A stretch of 64,000 nucleotides of DNA, taken from assembly GCF_001761485.1 (NCBI RefSeq), contig NC_090770.1, forward strand, positions 1,860,001 to 1,924,000, written 5' to 3'. The position numbers and the translations under genes are program-made. Shown here piece after piece: positions 31,485 to 42,464 of the stretch (positions are counted from its first letter, which is position 1; each line of letters begins with the position of its first letter). Under the pieces are notes generated by a model. It searched no databases and was not told the origin of the DNA. It saw only the letters and a list, made by a program, of their open reading frames with translations. Source of the stretch: Yarrowia lipolytica. Lineage: Eukaryota > Ascomycota > Dipodascomycetes > Dipodascales.

Positions 31485-34319
31485 ATGTCAATTCCGACCC
31501 ACAAGACGTTTTCCGAGTCGCAAAAGGTGTACATTCCGCCCAAGTGGCACCGCGACAAACTAGGGGGAAAAAGCCCGTCGGTTGAAGAGTCGGGATACCG
31601 CGATTTCAGAGTCAACGCCGCAGAAGTGGCGATCGAAAAAGAGATGATTCTGAGAGAATACAACCGAAACAAACCGCCCGCGGCCGGTGCGGGAGGTCTC
31701 GTGACCAACCCTGGCGCCGGCGATGATCTCGATCACATTCCTGTTTTGAAGCCGGGTCAGGTTGAGCATCAAGGGTTCATGGGCAACAAGAACGACATGA
31801 GCAGTGTCAACAACGACATGAACCGTTACAGTCACCATGGCAGCCACAATTCACCTACCTACGCGGACTTTGAAAATACCGCGCGCAATTTCACCCACTC
31901 TGAAGACTCCTTTCCAGAGTACCATCTACCTCGACAGACCTACCCGGTGGAGGAGTTGGGCATCCCTTTGGCAGACGACGGCAGTGATGATGAGTACAGA
32001 CACTCCGGTTATGACTCAAGAACCGGTTATGACGACCACAAATCGACCCTCCCCCCATCTGGCTATGATCATGGTCATGGAGGACATATCATTCATCCTA
32101 GAGAAACTCCACGTGATACATACACTAGCGACTACAACAGAGACTACAACAGAGACTACAACAGAGACTACAACAGAGATTTCGACCACGTGACTTACGA
32201 CGACCACGTGACTTACGACGACCACGTGACATATGACGACCACGTGACCAGACATGTCCCCGTGGACATTGTACCGGTGGCTCATTCCTATGAGCAAATG
32301 GACAGGAGCATGGAGAGAACTATGGAGAACAGGGGCATGTCGAGATCGCCTGCTGCCAGCCACATGATGTCTCAATCACCCGGCCTCGATCACATGTCCC
32401 GGTCTCCTAACCCAATGAGCATGTCTAGATCCCCTGGCCACGTGAGCATGGGCAGATCTCCTGGGGCTGGTTACATGGCTCATATGGACAGATCGACATC
32501 TCCTAACCCTGTCATGCCTCGGTCTCCGGTTCCGGCTGACTATCGATCTGTTTCTCCTCACCTTGGTTACGAAACCAGATCAATGTCTCCTAAACCTGGC
32601 TATGATATTACGTCTGGGTCTGGATTTGCATCTGAATATCGGTCTCAATCCCCCATCCCCGATTACGTCAGTCCCTCGAGATCGCGTGTTCCTCACGTGA
32701 TGAGGGCACCTGCCCCCCCCATCAACACCTCCTTCGACTTGTCTTCTGACGACGAGTACTCTCCTATTCAATCTTCGTCCCCCAGTTTCAGACCTCCGTT
32801 GTCTCCTCAGTTGGCGCTATCTTCTGACGACGAGGAGATGATGACGATTGGAGAGATCAAGTCTGCCATGGCTAGAGAGGAGGCTGCACTACCGACTGTT
32901 GGAGAACTGAGAAGCAACCATTCCAGCAGATCTGGTACGCCAACTCACAGTGCTCACAGTGGTTCTCAAAATGGTTCTGTCTCCAGCACTTCCTACAACG
33001 GTCCTGTATCTGACTTTAGAACCAGAGGAAGTGTCAGTTCGGTGAGCACCACCTCCTCCAGTCGAAGCTCCACTCCAGTTTCAGCTTCCACTCCTACCTC
33101 TCGAGCTAACCGAACCTGGGCCAACACTTCTAGATTTAGTCTGGCCGAGAGAAGAGACTCTATGAGACAGGAGCGCCCCAGTTCCAGAATGTCTGAGAAA
33201 AGCCACGATGAGAGTGTCTACAGCAGTTCTAGAGACTTGAACTCCTCCAGTTTCTCCTTTAAAGATCGACTAAACACTTCCAACGGGCTCAGCTCGTCCA
33301 CCTCCTCAATTTCCACCTTTGGCTACGACTCCGTGGGCTCCAATGTGTCACGTGGCTCGTTCAGATACGACATGTGTGCTGCTCGACCCGGGTCACGTGT
33401 CAGTTGTTACGATGAGGATTTTGGCAATGTCACAGTGGAGACTGTGAGAGAAGAGAGCGAGAGGTCGTTCCAGGAGGGTGACATGTCACACGATCAGATC
33501 CGTGATTTAAGGATGACGGCTTTCCCCCACTCACGTGATTACACACGTGACCCGTCCCGACCGGACGTGCTCGACGACCCCAGCATCAACCTCCCCACAG
33601 GAGACCCCCACAAGTTGCGTGACCCCCAGAGCCCCACCCACGACTCGACTCACGTGAAGAGTCTGCCTCATCACGTGACCCCATGCGCGCCTCCGCAGCC
33701 CTCATACATGTCTCAGTCCGTGTCTAGCACCCGGCCTAGATGCATTGTGTGCGATGATCACGTGGCCATGAACGAGCGAATCGTGCAGACCGAATCCTTG
33801 TCGGGCTCACGTGACATTTACCATTTGCGGTGTTTCCGGTGTTGTATCTGTGACTCTTCTCTTGAGCATATGGAGCATTACATTGATCCTCATTCAGACA
33901 TGTTATTTTGTCACGTGGACTATCACGAGACTTTTAGTCCCAAGTGTGCTCAATGCAGTTCGTGTATTGAGGGCGATTATGTGCAGGCTATGGGAAAAAC
34001 GTATCACGTGGACCATTTCTTCTGTGCTCAGTGTGGTAAGCCGTTTCAGGAGGGCCAGCAGCATCATATCATTGAGGGCCATGCCTATTGCAGTCCATGC
34101 TATGATGTGAAGACGGCCGAAAAGTGTTGGCGATGCAGTCACGTGTTTAATGTCAATGATCCGATAATTGAGGTTTTGGATCGTCTTTGGTGTGAGGCCT
34201 GTTACTCGTGTGAGGAGTGTGGAGTTGGTTTGAAGGAGGAGTTTACATTGACCAATGAGGGTGTTGTTTTATGTGAAAAGTGCCAGGTGAAGAAGGTGAA
34301 GCGGTATGCCTGGCAGTGA
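31485..34319 (+). CDS. PXL1: Paxillin-like LIM-domain protein
   Basis: A 944-residue protein with three C-terminal LIM domains (about 753-812, 821-872, 881-933). The long Ser/Pro-rich N-terminal region matches the fungal paxillin-like Pxl1 layout. Pxl1 proteins act at the cytokinetic ring and polarity sites with Rho and Cdc42. The N terminus has KVYIPPKWHRDK. Residues 216-231 are a four-fold DYNR repeat and 234-255 a DHVTYD repeat. Residues 285-399 hold about a dozen RSP/SP sites, likely kinase targets. LIM1 is CIVC...HLRCFRC; LIM2 is CAQC...HVDHFFCAQC. LIM3 (CWRC...WCEACYSCEEC) has Cys where His is usual. The last codons, CAG TGA GT, overlap a GTGAGT splice-donor match. Eighteen CACGTG motifs lie inside the gene. 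The symbol is inferred from domain architecture. Confidence 0.9.
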   Translation: MSIPTHKTFSESQKVYIPPKWHRDKLGGKSPSVEESGYRDFRVNAAEVAIEKEMILREYNRNKPPAAGAGGLVTNPGAGDDLDHIPVLKPGQVEHQGFMGNKNDMSSVNNDMNRYSHHGSHNSPTYADFENTARNFTHSEDSFPEYHLPRQTYPVEELGIPLADDGSDDEYRHSGYDSRTGYDDHKSTLPPSGYDHGHGGHIIHPRETPRDTYTSDYNRDYNRDYNRDYNRDFDHVTYDDHVTYDDHVTYDDHVTRHVPVDIVPVAHSYEQMDRSMERTMENRGMSRSPAASHMMSQSPGLDHMSRSPNPMSMSRSPGHVSMGRSPGAGYMAHMDRSTSPNPVMPRSPVPADYRSVSPHLGYETRSMSPKPGYDITSGSGFASEYRSQSPIPDYVSPSRSRVPHVMRAPAPPINTSFDLSSDDEYSPIQSSSPSFRPPLSPQLALSSDDEEMMTIGEIKSAMAREEAALPTVGELRSNHSSRSGTPTHSAHSGSQNGSVSSTSYNGPVSDFRTRGSVSSVSTTSSSRSSTPVSASTPTSRANRTWANTSRFSLAERRDSMRQERPSSRMSEKSHDESVYSSSRDLNSSSFSFKDRLNTSNGLSSSTSSISTFGYDSVGSNVSRGSFRYDMCAARPGSRVSCYDEDFGNVTVETVREESERSFQEGDMSHDQIRDLRMTAFPHSRDYTRDPSRPDVLDDPSINLPTGDPHKLRDPQSPTHDSTHVKSLPHHVTPCAPPQPSYMSQSVSSTRPRCIVCDDHVAMNERIVQTESLSGSRDIYHLRCFRCCICDSSLEHMEHYIDPHSDMLFCHVDYHETFSPKCAQCSSCIEGDYVQAMGKTYHVDHFFCAQCGKPFQEGQQHHIIEGHAYCSPCYDVKTAEKCWRCSHVFNVNDPIIEVLDRLWCEACYSCEECGVGLKEEFTLTNEGVVLCEKCQVKKVKRYAWQ
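32129..32180 (+). repeat. 12 bp coding repeat (DYNR)4
   Basis: Four copies of GACTACAACAGA within the LIM-protein gene. Confidence 0.9.
32184..32250 (+). repeat. 18 bp coding repeat carrying CACGTG
   Basis: Nearly four copies of GACCACGTGACTTACGAC (DHVTYD) put CACGTG at 32187, 32205, 32223 and 32241, exactly 18 bases apart, inside the coding frame. Confidence 0.9.
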
Positions 34320-34973
34320 GTGGAGAAGCAGGTGAGAGGAGGAAGTTTGGCGAACTAGGGTATTGTGACGTCTAGACATTGTCTTGGGTACTTATCGACT
34401 CACTTTAGTCCGAGTACTCACTGTACCACAATTAATTGCATTGATGTGATATTGGTTGTAGATTGGTTATATTCAGAGAAGATATAGGACTTCTGAAGAG
34501 CATTATTCGTGATTCGGAGGTCGTCTACTCGATTAGAAATGTCCATGACAAGTCGTTATACTAACGTTGACAGTTGGAGTCCATTGAATGGGGGATCAAG
34601 GGTTCAACTCGTGTTATCCAATACCACCAATCGTATACAGTCTCTAACCCAGTCTCATCTGTTTGACTCAGTCTCGCGGATCTGTAGATGATGTATATCG
34701 TAGCTATGGCCGCCATCCACGACTGTAGCTGACTGTATGACTACTGTACATTATGAATACCGACTCGGCTCGATTTTTCTATCACAAACCAGAGTCGAGA
34801 GAGCAAAGGCTCCTCAGTTTTTTTCAACTACAGTATGGGTCCTGAGAGAATTGTCGACGCTCTTTTGGAGACCGCTTCAAGATAAGTCTACCAAAGACCG
34901 GGTGTCTCTTCTAGGACCCACAACCCTTTGTGATCCTTCTTCGTCCTTCTCTTACCTCTTTTCCTTCCATTAC

Positions 34974-35035
34974 TCTCTACAACCCTCTACAACTCTACAA
35001 CCCTCTACAACCCTCTACAACCCTCTACAACCCCC
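34974..35035. repeat. (CTCTACAACC)n repeat
   Basis: Six copies of a 10 base unit, one shortened. Confidence 0.85.
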
Positions 35036-35717
35036 TCCACCCCCAATCTATGTCATTATTCTCGACTAATGGCAAAAAAGAAGATAAAAACTATCTTTAG
35101 CTACCTGTATCTCTCAGACAACTTGGTCAGTTCCCGGAAGCGGACTATGCAGTCTGCTGGTCGACAACAGTCTACCAATTGAAGCTGAAGTTCAACTTCC
35201 GCTTACAATTAAGATACCCCTACTCTCAATCTTCCTTACCATTACTGTTTTTCTCTATTAATGTGCATTTGATCATCAGATCGCCAGAGAGAATGTTCCA
35301 TCTGCATTTTACACGTACATCTTCTTATTAGTTAAGAAAATTACTTGGGATTTGTTGGAAAAAAGTATGCTGGGGGTCCTTATTAGACGTTCCAGAAATG
35401 GTGAGGGAAATTGGGGTAGATGAACTTATTCAAAATACCAACGTTACCTACTATGAAATTGTCCGTAACCAATTCAGCTGTATTTTTCATTTTCAAATCT
35501 CGTCCTGAAATTTTTCTTGCAACAAACTACAGTTGGTATTATACTTGGATTTTGACTGAAGCAAGGTGTTTTTTTTACACAGCGTTAAATTTCGCAACAG
35601 AGCTGATTCATGAATTGGATTAGAAATATCATTCTATACAGTATTATTCCAACTACTGAGTAATCATTCCTTCAACAGTCTGACTAATGCTCAGTTGACC
35701 AAGTTCCAGATCAGGAT

Positions 35718-35743
35718 TTTTTTTATTTTTTTTATTTTTTTAG
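35718..35743 (-). repeat. A-rich run (A7T A8T A8 type)
   Basis: On the minus strand, short A runs separated by single Ts directly follow the TAA-type end of an open frame. It may be slippage sequence or an old poly(A) tail; I cannot decide. Confidence 0.5.
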
Positions 35744-37174
35744 TCTCTCACAGAGCTGCTGAAAGGCAGTTTATTGTAGCTGTGGAAGAAAATAAAGCAC
35801 ACCATTGGATTTTTCATGGCGACTGTGCAATAAAAAGGGGTCTTGGTTTCGTCTCTCTCAGCAATATCTGAAGTGTTGGTTGATGGTCCAGATGCACTCA
35901 TGTTGAGAAAAGCAGTATTTAAAGCATTCACGCAGACTGATGGTGAGTTATTTACGTGAAGAATTGTATTATACGCGGTAAATATAATCATTTCCAATTG
36001 AGATCTTTTTAATTGGATGAGAATTGGACGTATTGTACTCGGTGATCTGATGGGCTCCGTTGGAGTCAAAAACAGAAGAAAATACAACCAAAGTTGGTAT
36101 ATGATGTGTGGAGAGTTGATTTACACTTACGCCAGTATTTTTCAAAGACAAACGAGAACTTGGATAAGTTGAAAGTGTTCAGGGAGTTGGCGGAATCTCT
36201 TCTGAGACCATTCAGGGTAGCTACCGGATAGATAGATCGAAATGATTCAGGATAGATAGATTGAAATGATTCAGGATAGTAAATAAAATTATGAAGTAAG
36301 AACGGTTAATATAATGATGGTATTCGCCTCATTCTGACATCAAAACTCGTCAATTTAGCGTCAGAAATATGTTACTATCCAAGACAACAGCAAGATGGCA
36401 ACAGTAAGATGAAAACAGCAAGAGACTTAATCAGAGTAGATTAGAGATTATTTATTGCTGATTTTCAGAATCAATTGCAACTTTACATGTCTGAAGCTGT
36501 TCTAATGCTGGAATATTACCCCTTCATTCCTGAGTCTGTCTCAGTACTATGACTGGACATAGCGGGACAATGTGAAGGGAAATGTGACTCATGAAGTTCA
36601 TATTCGTGATCCAACAAGTAATTTGAACATGTAGAAGTTCAATTTTGATGTTTCTGAATGTATTTTCCTGTCAAAGTGGTCTTAGAGAAGGTGACGGAAT
36701 TATGTGTTTATGGCTCCACCAAAAATGATATCCGAATCAGCGACAGGAGTGCAATAACAAGAAAAACTCGTTTGGTCTTGTCTAAATCTGGTGGAATCTT
36801 TTATGGATCCTTTCTAGTCTTCTATTTCTTTTATTTTCTACTTTCTGACTAATTGATCGACTTGCCCTTCACCTAAGAGAAGCAAGTTTGAGGAGCCATA
36901 CGAGACCACCAATCAAACATCTTTCCTGGAGTTTCAGAGGCATCGATAGAGGTAGTCCGAAGCCGTGAACGCATACAGACTAATGGCCCTAGAACTGACG
37001 AGGGGGTCCGCGTCTCTATGATATACCCAGACTCTACGTGCAGACCGTCCATGCCTGCGAAGATGTAAGGAATTGATGTGAATATATACCAGGCACTAGT
37101 AGGATATGTATGACTTGCACACACTTTTAGTACAGTACCACACTCGCACTGTTCTAAACGTTCGAGGTCAAAAA

Positions 37175-37601
37175 CTAGCCCGCAGGCTCACTGACCACTC
37201 GTCCTCCTGAATACCTCAGCTTCTGAGGCTTTGGGTTGAGAAACTGCTCGCATTCGACGTCTAGATTCACTCGGCCGTCGAAAAAGTTGCACTTTTGCAG
37301 CCCGTCCACTTATTCCACTAGATTGTTCCGTGTGAAGAGGATGATTGTCTGTATTTAGTGCAGTACGTACAGCATGGGGATCAACTCGTAGGTCTGTTGA
37401 AAGTGTGTTTCGGAAAAACAGTCAGCTGTAGCTATTGATGATTTGAAGTGCTTTAGCAAGTTGGTCTCGTTGCATCACAATACTCACCTCATAAACAGCC
37501 ACAGTACAACAATGATAGTGGCTCCGCTGGTGTTAATAGTAGGATATAGGTCATTGAAGATTCCGATGTGCTCCAGAAGTGTGCAATCGCGTCTTTGCCG
37601 C
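37175..37601 (-). pseudogene. Relic of a spliced gene, family not recognised
   Basis: On the minus strand, 37601-37488 reads as a coding-like segment (EHIGIFNDLYPTINTSGA, then a hydrophobic VVLWLFM) ending at a GTGAGT donor (37487-37482). After 94 bases ending CAACAG (to 37394), reading resumes in a compatible phase with TYELIPMLYVLH. It continues to CNFFDGRVNLDVECEQFLNP and ...GGRVVSEPAG before a stop at 37175-37177. Codon use in the last 47 codons is strongly gene-like (GAC, AAG, CAG, GTC, CTG). Two in-frame TAA stops interrupt the second segment (near 37358 and 37313), and a TAG precedes the first. I read it as a decayed host gene. I do not recognise the family; it could also be an exon set that I have mis-joined. 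Confidence 0.4.
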
Positions 37602-39127
37602 TACAAGGTAAGATCTACTGGTTCAAGAGAGAAGTTGCTAGTGTCCGAGAGCACATCCGGGTTGTGTAAGTGAGGTTCTCAAAGAGAAGTTGAACAGTAC
37701 ACGCTTGGTTCATGTCTGATAGTGTAGAAGAGATGGGTGACTTGTACACACTGTACAAGTGACTGTGACGATCTGTTTCACCACTGTACCATACGCTTAA
37801 GAGTAACATATTTCACTGACCCTTTCTCTGGTAGTATACTCATGCTTCTTTCTACCAACTTATCAGCGTATCATTGCTTCTGGTGTGGACAGACTGCCCG
37901 CAAACTACTCGTGACTCTGACTCCAGACTCCAGACTGCTGACTCAGGTGAACTGATAACTCTCTCTCTGGAACCGTGCCTGCTTGGAAAGGTCCTGGGTA
38001 CACTAGACTAGAAGTTTGGTGATAGTCGGCAAGTAGTTCGCCAACTATATTGTTACGTTTAGTGGAAGAATTGACGTCAAGATCGAATCATAGCTACCGA
38101 AAACTCCGCCAAACACCAAAGTGCAATCGATGATATCGTTGGACAGTTAAGTATACAAATATCCCGCCCAGAGCCTGACCAGTACGTACAGTACAATTCC
38201 ACAGTAATATAATGAGAACAAGAATCAACTTGGGGAGATGGAAGACATGAAATCCAAGTATATCGTTGAAATAAGTTCTTCCAATCACCTTTTTTTTTTG
38301 GCACATTTAGGCACATTTCGGCACATTTAGACACGGAATCTACCCTTCGGGAGGAGGTGGAATATACTCGCAAGTGTGCCATCATCTCTAAAACTTGAAA
38401 GTCCTGATATATCGTCTGAAAATCCGCCCTCCTTCAACATGCTCCCTAGACCACGCTAGACCATGAAACATGTGAAACAACCCAGACCAGGGTTAGAAAC
38501 TAATCCATCCGCACAGATTTACACATGCACCCAGCCAAAATCACGCTCGAAACCACTACAAGTACCTGCCTCGAACCCTGTCTATCACCGACCGACCCAC
38601 TGTTGATAAACTTCTGCAAGGGTCTATCCCAGGTAGCTCCATGCGTGGCTCCGTCAGTAGCTCCAAACATTAGCGTCTGTCCGGAAGCGGCAGTGGGTCT
38701 GTCGCAGATCTCACCGACTATTGTCGTCCCGGGATTTGAAATGAGATTGGTAGGGCGTCCGTGCGCAGGACAAACAGATACAGGCAGAGGCAGTATCAGA
38801 AACAGACTAATCGACGATAGCCCATAATGACAACGTCACGTGATCAGACCAGACCCGGGTATGATCAAACCAGTATCCGGGGGGTATGTCCAAACCAGAA
38901 CCCTGGTATGACCAGACTGTATGACTCATACACCGGTGATTAATTCACGTGGCAGATTTACCCGCCAGTGTCTACGATGGGTGATGTGACGGTTGGACCA
39001 ATGTCTGTCTGTAGCCATGCCAAGAGGCTAGTAGGAGGAGAGGTGGCGACGAAAAGACGAGAGTTCGCCAATCACGGCTTGCAAAGGTCTGACAGTGCGG
39101 TTTTTTACACTGTTGGGTCTGCACTTC

Positions 39128-39194
39128 GAGGTGGATTGAGGTGGATTGAGATGGATTGAGGTGGATTGAGGTGGATCGAGGTGGATCGAGGTGA
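39128..39194. repeat. (GTGGATTGAG)n repeat
   Basis: Seven 10-base copies; the last two carry GGATCGAG. Confidence 0.85.
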
Positions 39195-39228
39195 ATTTGT
39201 TTTGATCTAAAATGCCTGATCTAAACGT

Positions 39229-39296
39229 CCGTCTGTATGTCTGTCTGTCTGTCTGTCTATCGTCTGTCTATCTACTATCTACTATCTACTATCTGG
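39229..39296. repeat. (GTCT)n / (ACTATCT)n microsatellite
   Basis: A GTCT tetranucleotide run grades into three copies of ACTATCT. Confidence 0.85.
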
Positions 39297-40213
39297 TCTG
39301 TACTCAAGTTGACTGACTGATGCAAAAGATAAGATGGGATAAGACGGAATGTACAATAGTGCTCAGGAGTACAATTTTGGTCGATGTCAGTCGATGTTGG
39401 TCAATGTCGGTCAATTTCGGTTACTGTTTCAAACTGGTAAACAGCCGACCTGACCCCTTCAATCCGTCTTGGGTCATAAAATACATCAAACGACTCGAGA
39501 TTGAGTGACGATTCCGATGGTGGTATAATATTTGGTCCTTTTAAATATATTTTGCCATTTTGCCATTTCGGGTTGCACATTCACAATATATAGATATATA
39601 TTGTAGCTCGACTATAATTTCAGTGAAGTGCATTGTTTTTTTGTTTTTTGTTTTTTATATATTTTATAATAACATATACTTGTACATTCTGGACATACAA
39701 ATTGCAGCAGTCATATACTATTATTGTATCGACAATTATGTCAAATACTCACTGGTAATGACATTGACCTCACCCCAACACTAGAGTGAATGACAACGAA
39801 TGACAGCGAATGACGTGTTGAGTGGTAAGCGTCAAGTTTAGCCGGCTGTTGAGGATTTGTCATCGATTGTTGGTGCGGGCGGTCTAGACCGGGATGTGGA
39901 GATGTGGAGATTTATTTTCTTGTGTCCGGTTTGTCCGGTTTGTGGCAAATTAATGATGATTTTTGTTTTAATCGGGCTTGGGGAAGGTCCCCTCACTAGT
40001 CGGCTGAAAGTCGGCCGGGGAGTACGAGTACAAGTAGGTGATTTTTAGGGAGAGAAGAGAACTGGACAGCAACAGACAAGTCGGTGCTGTACAAGTACAA
40101 TGTAGCACATACGAGTGCGATACGTACAATCGACTATATACTGTAGATGTACGATACAGTAGCTAGGACGGTATAGTGGTTTGGTACAGTATCTACTTAC
40201 AGCAGCTACTCGT

Positions 40214-40290
40214 ACTTGTACAACACTTGTATAATACTCGTGCAATTTTGTATAATACTTGTATAATACTTGTATAATACTTATACAAAA
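40214..40290. repeat. (TTGTATAATAC)n repeat
   Basis: Six imperfect 11-base copies, set in a wider GTAC-rich microsatellite (40020-40330). Confidence 0.75.
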
Positions 40291-40852
40291 TTTGTGCAAT
40301 ACTCATTCAATCCGTACAGTACTTGTGCCATACTCACCATACTCATACCGTAAAATGCGACTCAGGATTCAAAGTCCCACCATGTAAATATGTAAATGCA
40401 AATATGACTAAAATGAAACGAAATGAATCTTTTCTGAAACGAAATCAACCATTTGTGAAGGTGGATGGTAGACAATCTCTCTCTGGTGTTGATACCATCA
40501 ATAAAACGCCCTCCGTGAGACGGTTGGACCATACTCTCGCTGCCTTAACCCTCTTCTCCCTCTCATTGCCCCATTGTATCGGCTTATCTACAATACACCG
40601 CTATCGCCCCATGTCCATGTGTCCACCTCCTGCGTGAGTGCATCTCACATGATAAAAGCCTTAAAGCCCGCAAGTGGTTTTTTCGACAAAGCCAAAAGGC
40701 TAAACGGCTAAAATGGACCCTAAAGTTAAAAGGCAGACAAAGCCGGCAGATCCCAAAAGTAGGCCATAGGCCGGGTCCAAAGTTAAGCCCTTTTTTAAAC
40801 GTGAGCGTATTGCAATGACGTCGTTGAGCAGGCGTTCTGAGATTTATAGATC

Positions 40853-41027
40853 TGTTGACTGACAGATGTTGTAGACCAGGTTGACTGATGGATGTTGTAG
40901 ACCAGGTTGACTGATGGATGTTGTAGACCAGGTGGACTCATCAAAATTGTAGACTACAAGGTAGGTTGACTCATGGGTCTTTGTAGACCTGGTAGACTCA
41001 TGAATGTTGTTTGTAGACCAAGTTGAC
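40853..41027. repeat. 26 bp tandem repeat
   Basis: Six copies of a 26-33 base unit with core GTTGACTGATGGATG followed by TTGTAGACCAG. The first three are near-perfect and the last three are diverged. Confidence 0.85.
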
Positions 41028-41055
41028 GGTCATAGGCTGCTACCTCCAAACGGTA

Positions 41056-41104
41056 TCTCCTCAGTATCTCCACAGTGTCTCCACAGTGTCTCCACAGTGT
41101 CTCC
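41056..41104. repeat. (TCTCCACAGTG)n repeat
   Basis: Four copies of an 11 base unit. Confidence 0.85.
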
Positions 41105-41894
41105 AAAACCACATCAAAAGCAATGGGGCCTTTTATTTGTTTTGCCATATCACCTCACATCCACTACCACCAAAACACCATCTAGCCGTTCGCACTAAGT
41201 GTAAGTAACGTTGGCATTATCGGACTATAGCCTAGTCCACACGTCGGCTATACGGCTGACACTTGTTAGTGTCTCAAATACGATTTGACAGCCGGGGAGT
41301 GAAAAAAAAACAGACCATAGTTTTAGGTGCTGGTTGAGGACTGACTGACACTATCTCCAGAATCGCACAGTGCCCGATTTGATAACTGTGGCTTGGAGAT
41401 ATATCCACAAGACGATCACTAATCACAGCATGCGCCAAAAAGCCGCTTCTTGGGCCTTCCCGAGTAGGACTGTGACATGGTTGTGTGGGGAAGCAAATGC
41501 CGGGTTGAAAGGTTGTTTTTGGGAGAGGATGGGCAAAAGAGTGGGTTTTGTGGTCTCCACCACGGATATGGCGGTTTCGTTGTGATCGCCAACGTCAGGA
41601 GATTCGATTGGTGCAATTTTCGTTTCGATTGAACTTTCGTATCCCCCGATAGTCACGGGTGTCAATCTCCCATCGTCCGGCATTCAACGACACGGCTGAG
41701 ATGCATCATGCCAAGATACCTCAAGGTAACATAAGCGAACAATGTGGATGGGGAAAGAGAGAGGCCATTGTGCATGCGTATGGACATGGATTTTGCTGCA
41801 TATCTCCTTATCGTGGTTGTTATTGGTGAGGAGGGAGCCTGGAGACAGAGAGCGCAGGTGGCTGGAGAAAAGGAGAGGAACGCAAGGTCGTTTG

Positions 41895-41999
41895 TTGGCG
41901 ATGTTGAGCATGTTGGCAATGTTGACAATGTTGACAATGATGATAATGCTGATAATGCTGATAATGCTGGATAATGCTGATAAATGCTGATAATGTTGG
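41895..41999. repeat. (ATGCTGATA)n / (ATGTTGACA)n repeat
   Basis: About ten 9-base units, with an occasional extra base. Confidence 0.85.
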
Positions 42000-42464
42000 C
42001 GATTTGTGGTCGACGATTTGTGGTAATTGTTGACGTATGTCCAGTGGTGGTCCTCCAAATCATCGCTTAATCTCACCCTATCCAAGTTGCCGGCTAATGC
42101 TACCTTTGGGTTCGGTTAAAACGACTTTTTAGGTTTCACAACCGGTCCAAAAAGGCAATAATAGGAGAGTCAGCCGCACAGTGATACGGGATCCGAGCAC
42201 GACTCATGGCGGCCTGGCTGGGATTATTGAGCGAGCGCAACTCCAGCCAACGCAGCAACCATTTCCCCCAGCTCCCCAGAGCCACAAAACCCACCGTCCC
42301 CGCTCTGCCTGCTTGGCGCTCGCCCCATGCAACCCGCAAACATGTTTGCCCGTTGAGTGTCCGGCTGATACCCCACATGCATGGTGTCATGCACCACTGG
42401 CACCTAAATCCCTTGCACCTCATATACAAGGTGATACCCACGGTAGCAGAGTAATGATTTCGCC

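Larger units (their letters stand above)
34320..42464. other. 8.1 kb gene-poor block
   Basis: This runs from the LIM gene to the five-module gene. It holds a probable decayed spliced gene at 37175-37601 (minus) and about eight minisatellites. An A-rich run on the minus strand at 35718-35743 directly follows an open frame and could be a retroposed tail, though it is equally a microsatellite. There is TA-rich sequence near 39590-39720, CACGTG sites near 38837 and 38947, and an AAGGC/AAAGTTAA-rich patch at 40660-40790. No intact gene is supported. Confidence 0.5.

Noticed and set aside
38560-38590. GGGTTCGAGGC, a tRNA B-box match on the minus strand
   Set aside because: Flanking bases cannot form a T stem and no A box lies at the right distance.
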